A stretch of 64,000 nt of DNA, from assembly GCA_020746835.1 (NCBI GenBank), contig JAGPNK010000008.1:558001-622000 (forward strand), in the 5' to 3' direction. Positions 55,632 to 64,000 of the stretch are shown piece by piece. Position numbers and translations under genes: made by a program. The number at the start of each line of letters is the position of its first letter. The first letter of the stretch is position 1. The notes beneath the pieces are model-generated. The model had not been told where the DNA came from and did no database searches. It saw only the letters and a program-made list of their open reading frames with translations. Source of the DNA: Stachybotrys elegans (Eukaryota; Ascomycota; Sordariomycetes; Hypocreales; Stachybotryaceae).

Positions 55632-58082
55632 ATGGCTCCCAAGAAGAAGATCGCCGTCATGACGTCGGGAGGTGACTCCCCAGGCATGAACGGCGCCGTC
55701 CGCGCCGTCGTCCGCATGGCAATTCACAAGGGCTGCGATGCCTACTGTATCTATGAAGGCTACGAGGGTCTAGTTCGAGGCGGGGACCTCATTCGGAAGA
55801 TGGACTGGCATGATGTTCGAGGCTGGCTCTCCGAGGGAGGCACTCTTATCGGAACCGCCAGATGCATGGCCTTCTACGAACGGCCAGGACGTCTGAAGGC
55901 CGCCAAGAACATGATCCTCAACGGAATTGATGCATTGATCATCTGCGGTGGTGATGGCTCTCTCACCGGCGCTGACAGATTCAGGGCCGAATGGCCGTCT
56001 CTGATCGATGAGCTGGTCACCAAGGGCGAACTGACCAAGGAGCAGGTAACCCCTTATAGGCACCTCAATATTGTCGGATTGGTAGGCTCGATCGACAACG
56101 ATCTTTCCGGCACGGATGCCACCATTGGCAGCTACTCAGCCCTGGCTCGCATCTGTGAGATGGTCGATTACATTGAGGCCACTGCCTCATCCCACTCACG
56201 AGCCTTCGTCGTCGAGGTCATGGGCAGGCACTGCGGTTGGCTGGCCCTGATGGCAGGCGTTGCTACCGGTGCCGATTTCGTCTTCATTCCTGAGCGTCCT
56301 AGAGAGAAGGACTGGAGAGATGAGATGGTTGCCGTGGTTCGAAGGGTAAGTGCAGCGCCCTCAACTTTAGTACTTGAACTCACCAGTTGCAGCACCGTGA
56401 AATGGGAAAGCGCAAGACCATCGTTATTGTTGCTGAAGGTGCTCTCGATAAAGACGGCGTTAAAATTACGCCAGCTGAGATCAAGGACCTACTGGCCAAC
56501 AAGGACGAGGGAGGTCTGGCTCTCGACACCCGCATCACCACGCTCGGCCATGTCCAGCGCGGCGGCACGGCTGTGGCTTACGACCGTATGCTGGCCACTC
56601 TTCAAGGTGTCGAGGCGGTCAGAGCCGTCCTGGAAGCCACCCCTGAGACCGAGACCTGTTTCATCGCCATAAACGAGAACAAGATTGTGCGGAAGCCGCT
56701 GATGCAGGCGGTAGCAGAGACGAAGGAGGTGGCCAAGGCCGTTGAGTCCAAGGACTTTGACAAGGCAATGGGTCTCCGAGACACGGAGTTCTCGGACCAC
56801 TATAAGTCATATCTCATCACCACCAATGTCTTGCTACAAGACAACAAGCTACCGACGGAAAAGGTGAATTCCCAAAGCATGTATGCCGATCCATATGCTA
56901 ATCTCATAGCAGCGCATGAGAATCGGCTTCGTCAATGTGGGCGCCCCTGCCGGCGGTATGAACGCGGCGGTTCGTGCCGCTGTTGCATACTGCATCTCTC
57001 GTGGCCACGAGCCCCTGGCCATCCACAATGGTTTTGCTGGCTTCGCCCGGCATCACGGCGATAAGCCCTTGGGAGCCGTTCGCCCGTTCGATTGGCTCGA
57101 GGTGGATGGCTGGGCCAGCAAGGGTGGCTCTGAAATCGGAACCAACCGAGAGCTTCCCTCGGAATCGGGCATGGAACTCATCGCCAACCTCATTGAGCAG
57201 TATCGCTTCGATGCGCTCTTCGTCGTCGGTGGTTTCGAAGCATTCCACGCCATCTCGGAGCTCCGCAAGGCGAGAGACCAATACCCTTCGCTCTGCATTC
57301 CGCTGTGCCTGCTCCCAGCCACCATATCCAACAATGTCCCTGGTACTGAATATTCTCTGGGCTCCGATACATGCCTGAACGAGCTTGTCAGCTATTGTGA
57401 CAAGATCAAGCAGTCAGCATCTGCCACTCGCCGGCGAGTCTTTGTCATCGAGACGCAGGGTGGCCGCTCTGGATATGTTGCAACGCTCGCTTCGCTGGGC
57501 GTCGGTGCTGCAGCCTGCTACATTCCCGAGGAGGGCATCAGCCTAGAGATGCTGAACGCCGACGTCAGGCACTTGAAGGAAGTGTTCCAAAAGGATAAGG
57601 GCCAGTCGAGGGCCGGGCGGCTGATTCTGGTCAATGAGAAGGCCAGCAAAGTCTATGGCGCTAAGCTCATCGCAGACATTATCCGTGAGGAAGCACACGA
57701 CAGGTTCGAGAGCCGAGAGAGCATCCCGGGTCACGTGCAGCAGGGTGGTGTGCCGTCCCCTATGGACCGCTGCCGTGCTGTTCGTCTCGCCATCAAGTGC
57801 ATTCAGCATCTTGAGAGCTATGGCAGCAACGCCCACAACCGCGTCAAGAAAGACCCCGAGAGCGCGTCTGTCATTGGTATCCAAGGCTCCGAAGTCGTGT
57901 TCACGCCTATCCAAACGCTCGAGGCGGAGAGCACGGATTGGCCCAACCGCAGACCGAAGGTCGCCCACTGGCTTGGTATGAAGGAGGTCGTGGACATTCT
58001 GGGAGGACGACCAGACTATCCCAGGCCAGAGCGCAGTCTGACTGGTCTGCTCGCTAAAGATGTAAAGCGAGGGCTGGCATAA
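55632..58082 (+). CDS. pfk1: ATP-dependent 6-phosphofructokinase
   Basis: Glycolytic enzyme phosphorylating fructose-6-phosphate. Exons are 55632-56345, 56393-56863 and 56910-58082 (785 aa), the typical duplicated eukaryotic subunit. The catalytic half has the ATP loop [18 protein letters not shown] (about 11), [10 protein letters not shown], the substrate/catalytic [14 protein letters not shown] (about 155) and [12 protein letters not shown]. The second half begins near 397 with [20 protein letters not shown] and has degenerate catalytic positions ([16 protein letters not shown]), as in allosteric halves binding fructose-2,6-bisphosphate. The second intron, accepted at TAG|CAGCGCATG, joins the halves. 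There is no N-terminal glyoxalase-like domain, unlike the yeast alpha subunit. Confidence 0.95.
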
Positions 58083-58745
58083 GCCAGCCATGCCTTCCTC
58101 GCCTCCCGATTCATGTACTTGTGTTGATATCCCCTCCCCACTGATGAAAGAAAAGAACAACTCCCCGCTTATGTATGGAAGACTAGGTAGAACAGCTATC
58201 CGCTTATGAGAAGAAAAGAATAATAAGGTGTCTACATCTTCTTCGCCGTCTTCTTCTTCGTCGTCGTCTCCTTTGCTTCTTTCTTCCTCTCCTTCCTTGG
58301 GGCACAAGTTCAGAAAACCCCACAGTATTCACCCGGTTCATCGGCGGGCGTCTTCCCCTCCCCCGCAGCAGCTCAGGCCTGGGAAACCTGCAGGCGCAGT
58401 TGTTCGACATGGGGCCATTTGTCTCTGGCTCAGGACATATTGGTGTAACTGAAGTGCTGTAAAAAGTATATGCAATGCTGATCGTCGTATCCTTACCTAC
58501 CCTACCCACTTTCGCTTCCTCTCCTCGCCCCCCTCCTTCTTGGCCTGGATTGCTGGCATCTGCGTCTATGCATTGATTCGGAATCTTGGGCGGCCGACAG
58601 AGTGTATAGAATAACGAAGCTGGCACTGCTTCTCTCACGTAAGTGAGGCGATGCGGATAGCACCCAATGGGAAGACCAGCCTGACGCGCCGCAGTGAGAT
58701 TTAAATAAGCGCGCCTAACCGCCAGACAATTGCGGTGCCTGCGCC
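58083..58745. other. Intergenic spacer
   Basis: 3' flank of pfk1 with a TTCTTC-rich tract near 58230-58290, then the promoter of the fasciclin gene with CTTACCTACCCTACCC (58492-58507). No gene was seen. Confidence 0.5.
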
Positions 58746-60082
58746 ATGGTGCACTTCCGCCCGATTCTTACAGGCCTCGTCGCAGTCGCGACATTGGTGT
58801 CCGCAGCCGATGATGAGCATGAGCCCCTTCGTAGCCTGGGCGATGTGCTCGAGAGCAACCGCAACCTCCGGACCTTTGATCAACTGATCCGAGTAAGCTT
58901 GTGCCGGACATGGTGTGCGCATCTGACCGTTCTCTAGAGGTTTCCCGACATCCTTCTCCAGCTCCCCAGCAACGATGGCATCACGGTACGAGCCATCTCA
59001 CATGTGCGCCTCTAAGACGGCGGCCGCTGACGGGTTGGTAGATCATCGCCCCCTCAAACGCGGCCTTTGAGAACATTCCATACACTGCTCTAAACGAGCG
59101 GTGGGATCCCACAGAGGCAGACACGACCATGCCGATCCTTCAGTATCACATCCTGCAGGGCGTCCACGCCATAGCTGGGCTCGAGGCAGGACCTTCGTAC
59201 ATGCTGCCCTCCCTGCTGCGGGATTCCACATACACCAATGTCAGCAGTGGCCAGAACGTCTTTGTGAACAAGCAAGGCGATGGGGGTGCTGTCTTCGTGA
59301 GCGGCATGGGCACCCGCTGCTCGCTGGAGGAGGCCGACATTCCCTTCCAGGGCGGCATCATACAGGTTGTGGACAACCTGCTGATCCCACCGTCTGGTCT
59401 TGATGCCACGTCACATGCCTTTGGGATCCCGTCCTTTCTAGGAAGCCTATACGCGGTCGAGTTGATGCCTTCCCTAGCTGATCGGCGGAATATAACCGTC
59501 TTCGCTCCCCAGGACGCAGCCTTGGCCGCAGTCGGTGGCACACTGGAAGACCTGGACGCCGAGGCGCTCGCCCGCATCATAGGCTACCATGTCGTTCCGG
59601 ACAGAGTTCTTTCCTCTTGGTCACTTAGCAACGGCACGCAGCTTGGTACACTGGCCGAGGACGGCTCCGGCAACGCTGTATCGCTCACAGTCCGCCAAAG
59701 CGGGAACAACAAGTACATCAACTCGGCGCAGATCGTCCAGCCGGACATCCTCCTAGCCAACGGTGTGCTTCACATCATATCCAACGTTCTCAACCCGGAG
59801 GCCAACTCGGTCGCCCCTGATCCCGAGATTGGAACGCAGCCAGCCGTCTTCCCCCTCGAAACCGTCTCCAACGCCTTCACTTCCGCCCTGCCCTGCACGG
59901 TGGACTGCCCCGTCACCACGACCTCGGCGCAGCCCACAAGTGATGCCTCAACCGTCTCTACCGAGCCAACTACGACGTCGCTTTCGACAGGCACCAGCGA
60001 TGATGCTGGTGTAGCACAGACAGCAAATGTCGCTGGTGCAGCTCTTGGTGTTCTTGTCTTTGCTGGAATCGGCTGGTTATAA
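58746..60082 (+). CDS. Fasciclin (FAS1) domain cell-surface protein, GPI-anchored
   Basis: Predicted secreted adhesion or wall protein. Exons are 58746-58892, 58938-58985 and 59042-60082 (411 aa). The signal peptide is residues 1-20 (ends LVSA). Two FAS1 repeats follow: the first, about 30-205, with FPDILLQLPSNDGITIIAPSNAAFENIP, and the second, about 210-350, with NITVFAPQDAALAAVGG, IIGYHVVPDRVLSS and ANGVLHIISNVL, the H-box typical of the domain. A Thr/Ser-rich stalk (about 355-395) leads to a hydrophobic C-terminal segment (AALGVLVFAGIGWL), the pattern of a GPI addition signal. Several NxS/T sites occur. It resembles fungal vacuolar/surface FAS1 proteins; the ligand is unknown. Confidence 0.92.
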
Positions 60083-60997
60083 ACGCAATATCCACCTGCC
60101 AATACAGCTCCGGCGAAGAAGAGAGCATCTGGATGTTATGAAGATGACGAATAAAATATAGCGGAATTTATTTGATCTGATCATTTTAGCTACACATTTC
60201 CTAGAAAATGCACTGGCGCTCTTCATCGAGACGTGACACCAAGTTTTGCGGCTTCATTCGTGTAACCGCACTGCGAACAAGTTGCATAAACTTCAAACAA
60301 TGCTTCTTCCTTACCATACAATCCAGCTCTGCCATATCTATCAATGGGCGCTTACGAATCGCATATGATCCAACTCCTACCTAATATTACCCCCCTATCA
60401 TCTAGATCCACAGCCCACGCCTCTTGGGGCAAGTGAACGAGAAATCAAGACTTCTCTCGTCTCTTCATATGTCCCTTCTCTCGATCCTTCAACCTGAGAT
60501 AGGACCTTCGGTACTGCCACCGCTAACGCATACATGGTACGGCTATACAAGGCCGAGCCCGCGCTTCAGGCGCTTGACGGAGCTCAACCAGGTGGACATG
60601 GTACGTGGAGCGTGAAATTCAAAGGAAAATACGATAGTTCTTTAGGATCATGTGTCGTCACGATGCATAGGTGATCCTGGGCGTCAGACTAAAGTACCTT
60701 AGATAGGTATAAACCCTTCCCACCAAGGCGGGACTTACTTACTGACCGGCTCCCAAGTCTTTGCGGCACGGGATTTGGGGGTCATTTTTAGAACAAGGGA
60801 ATGCCTGTAGGATCCATTGAATGCTACATAACTATGAAGAAGTACAGCCCCAGGTGGGCAAATTAGACTTCTTTGCCCTTGTGCCGTGTGTCATAGCCCA
60901 CCCCCGTCCTGCAAATACCGAAAGCGAGCACGACCTGCCTATGCCGCGTAACTCCTGTCCGTCCCTGCAGGTCCCATGTGCAGGTTGACCTGACTCC
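60083..60997. other. Intergenic spacer
   Basis: 3' flank of the fasciclin gene. It contains TACCTA/TAGGTA motifs at about 60376 and 60698-60712. No gene supported. Confidence 0.5.
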
Positions 60998-61544
60998 TCA
61001 ATGTCTAACCAAGTCCAGAGGAGGTAAAAAAGAAACCGTAAGGAAAACAAAACACCCGTCTTTTTGTTTCGCTCTAGTGCCATGTTGTCTTGACCTCGAG
61101 CGCGTGCAACGAGGGTTAGGTGTAAACCCCAAGCGAAACGTGGTTCCGTAAGTGCCGATCGCGTAGCACTGTGCAATTGCTCCTTGATCCATGTTAGTCC
61201 ATTGGTAGGGGCGTGAGTTATGACAACATATTCGCATGCGGCCGTATCATAACACATTTCGAGCACTTACCATGGTCACGGGGGCCTGTATTGTGCAGAC
61301 CGTGCCGGCCAAGGGCAGCAATGCCATGTGCGCGCGGGCCGTGCCTTGGGTGGCCAAAACACCAACTCGGCAAGGCACTGCCGGAACATCGATTCTCTCG
61401 CCGTCAAATCCTGTTGTTGTAAGGAGGGGTCGGAGGAGGGTTGGGAATAGGTGGCCTGGGTCGACCACCACCAGGGGGGGTCAGCGGCCGAAAAGAAGAA
61501 GACGACTCGGCTGCTTCATGAACGGCTTCATAGGTAAAGGCCAT
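60998..61544 (-). CDS. Putative small protein, speculative three-exon model
   Basis: Unrecognised. ATG 61544 (context ATCAATATGG) follows a leader with a TATAAA box 160 bp upstream. The frame reads MAFTYEAVHEAAESSSSFRP then LTPPGGGR and runs 46 codons to TGA at 61404. If a phase-1 intron is removed (donor in the GGTGGTGGT run, acceptor CAACAG at 61411), the product continues with FDGERIDVPAVPCRVGVLA to a perfect GTAAGT donor at 61270. A possible last exon lies at 61168-60998 (127 aa in total). Weak first donor and no family match keep this tentative; the 46-aa version is the alternative. Confidence 0.25.
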
Positions 61545-61703
61545 ATTGATCTCGATCAGGTTGATGGAGCCGAAAGTAAGATTCCTTTCAGGTGTGCGTG
61601 AGATGGGTGTATAAGTGCGGCGCTTCCTGTGACGTTGTTGCTTTGTGGTTAAAGGGACTGATGAGGATTGAATCGGCCGAGGAGGGAAGAGCTGGCCAAC
61701 CCT

Positions 61704-61709
61704 TTATAG
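61704..61709 (-). promoter_or_regulatory. TATA box candidate for the small minus-strand gene
   Basis: TATAAA on the minus strand, followed by a CA/CT-rich leader of about 160 nt to ATG 61544, the usual fungal promoter layout. Confidence 0.4.
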
Positions 61710-64000
61710 CAAAATGTCGGAGGTGTTCAGTAGGGGGATAGTGAAGCTTCTGTCGAGACTTCGGTCTGCCTGAGCGAGGGGCTATGTTACACGCGAGGAT
61801 CTTTGTTCCCCAAGTTCACGACTTTGGTCAAACACGCCACAGGCTATGTCATGGTCTTACAGCTCCTTGGCTGCCTTCTCGCATGCGGGCTTGCCTGCAC
61901 AGGTCTAGAATTGCAGATATGATCAGGTGCCTGTGTTACTAGGCGGGCGGGCGTCCTGACTCAGACCAGAGCTGCGGTGAAAGAGAGGGTGAGTATCGGT
62001 GGAGGGAGACAAAGGGGGACACAGAGGAGTGACACAGGCCAGCATGCTAAAATGAGAGAAAGACGGGACGAGAGAGGAAGCATGACACAGACCAATCTGG
62101 ACCTGCTAGAATTGGAATTTTTTGCACGCATGTGCCCTCATCGTGAGCACTTCTAGTCAACATCAACCTTGTCGGCCTGAGTAAACGATCCACAGAGAAA
62201 CGGCCCCCGACGTGGCGCGGACCAGGCCAGCACCGTCGTACTCGAAGACGATTGGCAAGTTGTTGGGGGTGAAATGGACTATGAGCTTATACACCCATGC
62301 GGCGCGGTTGGGGCCATGTATGTCAGTGCTCCGAGCCGATATCCAGATGTCGGAAGAGGTGGCCAGAGCCCATAGGGCTGACTCCAATCCTTTCCAAGGG
62401 GGGAGGGGGTGCGAGAGGGTTACATCTGGTCAAGTGACGACGAGTCCTCTCGTAGATTTGCCGTTGTCCAATCGGCATCTTTGCGCCCTATCTGGGGGTC
62501 CGAGTAAGACGAGATGGAGTTAGCTGAGCTCATCGCTGGGCAACAGACAGGCGACAGATGTGTAATGAAACCGGCTTTGCGACTGCCAAGGTGGCCTCAA
62601 AGAGCAGCTGCGTGACACGAGGAGGAATCCCAAAGATCCGCGCCCCAGCGAGAGATAGAGCAAACGAGCAGAAAAGTCCTTTGGGAGGACGCCCGGATGA
62701 GCTTAGCCTGCGTGGAAGAATGACTGGTGATTGCTTGGCGGATAGGCGGACGAGCCTCACCGCTGGCTACTGTAGAAGTGGATCGCACATGACAAGTGCG
62801 CGCGACGACGCGCATCGAGGTACCAAGAATGGCCTCGCTCGTTAGCCGTTGCTTTCTTTTTTGGTGCTGGTGGATTGCTGCGAGTCTCAGCAAGGCCTGG
62901 TGTCATTGTTCCAAGGCAGGTAATGAATGTGGCATGGCCACGATGACGGGTCCGACACGGCGGCTATCCTGGGGCAAGTCCCCGGCTTCCCACGGGTTCG
63001 GGCTCGGGAGCGAGCATGGGGCAAATAGGTATTGCCCCTTTCTCCCATCATGGTCCAAGACATGCCTGCAGAGTCCCAGAATCCGAGAATCCTAGTCTGC
63101 CACTCCTTCAGTTTGCCTGCCGGCGAGCCAGCCAGACTCCCGCGCGGCATGTATGGATGGCGTGGTTGGCGCCCAGACAAGAAGGCTCCATGTCGCCTCT
63201 TCCCGGAGGACTCAACCCCCAGAACAGACATGCAGGGCGGCGACAATCGTGACGTTTGCCCCTGATATGGATAAAAGTATTTTGGATGAGGAAGGTCCGC
63301 AGCGTCTCGCAGGACGGTAGACAAATCTAGACGCTCAAAACAATCGTAAATAGAGCTCTCGCCTCGCGGAACAAAATAGGAGTATGTGATTATGTTTCAG
63401 ATTGCTGGATTGGGGGCTGACAGGGGCCCCCATACGCGACTGGACAAATCCTTTTTTGGGATCCGTCTACGAGAATGGCAATCCATCAACGTGGGCAGCG
63501 CCGTGCGGGTCGGTGGTGTGCGCCCAATACCGAGGTCAGGCAAACAAATCGACGTCTAAGCCCATGTGCGTTGTGTGCATGGTGGCGTCTGGTTCGCGCG
63601 CATGGTTAACGTGACCTGACCATCTCAGAGCTCTGCATGTGGCTTGGCCCCAACAACCAGGCTATGTTCAACGATCGCCGCAAGATGGCGTGCGGCCCAA
63701 TCTTGAACTTTGACAATGAGTGGCGCATGGGGTAAGCCTAGCATCATCACCCAGCAGGAGAAAATAGATGCCCGTGTCGCTGCCATTGTCCGTAGATGGA
63801 CCCTGTCATTCCGGCTCTCGCTCGTCTCTACTTCTCCAGGCCACGTGGATTCTGAGGCAACAATCATGGGTGTAACTTTCACAGAGCGCACGAGATAAAA
63901 TAAGCTGCGAACGCGCTCAGCGGGCGTACTTGGATAAGCCGAAGAAACAACCCGGCCAGGGTCATGGTAAGCTGGTACGAGAGTCGGTTCTTGACTAAAC
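61710..64000. other. Gene-poor right end
   Basis: No gene can be supported. The minus-strand frame 62429-62163 is protein-like (IVHFTPNNLPIVFEYDGAGL) but has no ATG and may be an exon fragment. The frames at 62530-62893, 63402-63614 and 63625-63891 lack motifs. Composition resembles the rest of the window, with no AT-rich decayed repeat. Confidence 0.4.

Noticed and set aside
58204..58638. Minus-strand frame with a poly-Arg/Lys run
   Set aside because: It comes from a TTCTTC simple-sequence tract in a 3' flank and has no motif.
1..64000. Transposons, CRISPR arrays, secondary-metabolite megasynthases
   Set aside because: No transposase, reverse transcriptase, terminal repeats, spaced arrays or PKS/NRPS domains were seen anywhere in the window.

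Overview
The window is nuclear DNA of a filamentous ascomycete, most likely a Sordariomycete and probably Hypocreales. The reasons are many short introns (43-102 nt; one of about 350 nt in sod1) with GTAWGT-type donors, CTRAC branch points and YAG acceptors; C-ending codon bias; pyrimidine-rich leaders; and a fungal gene set (ATR/UvsB kinase, GH76 wall mannosidase, RTA1 transporter, Zn2Cys6 regulator, Rom2-type RhoGEF). The DNA is intron-rich and single-copy. I see no transposon, CRISPR array, rRNA or RIP-type AT-rich block. Exon models were built by hand, and all multi-exon models keep frame.

Left part (0-20 kb): a GS-fold amidoligase (-) lies head to head with a gamma-glutamylcyclotransferase-like protein (+). 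An unrecognised coiled-coil protein (-) is divergent from an HSPA12-like Hsp70 (+). Then come the nine-exon ATR checkpoint kinase, a PARP-type zinc-finger protein with a charged tail, a small disordered protein, and a tRNA-Pro(AGG) with an intron.

Middle (20-42.4 kb): nucleotide pyrophosphatase/phosphodiesterase, Cu/Zn superoxide dismutase, intronless Tudor-SN, vacuolar-type polyphosphatase/phosphoesterase, PET191, a steryl-ester-hydrolase-type lipase whose frame stays open past its stop codon, an RTA1 protein, a GH76 mannosidase, a damaged tRNA-Leu(CAA), and an NmrA-like reductase.

Right part (42.8-64 kb): a Zn2Cys6 regulator divergent from the NmrA gene, a 1728-residue Rho1 GEF, transaldolase and 6-phosphofructokinase sharing one 1.5-kb divergent promoter region, a GPI-anchored fasciclin protein, and 3.9 kb with only weak coding candidates.

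The functional links suggested by layout are gamma-glutamyl amide making and breaking (amidoligase/GGCT), central carbon metabolism (tal1/pfk1), cell-wall integrity (rom2 and GH76 in the same window), and local control of an NmrA-type dehydrogenase by its neighbouring regulator. The most novel candidate system is the amidoligase-GGCT pair. The most concrete anomalies are the lipase stop codon, the T-loop-deleted tRNA-Leu, and a minus-strand coding-like frame at 18.3-18.6 kb interrupted by one TAA.
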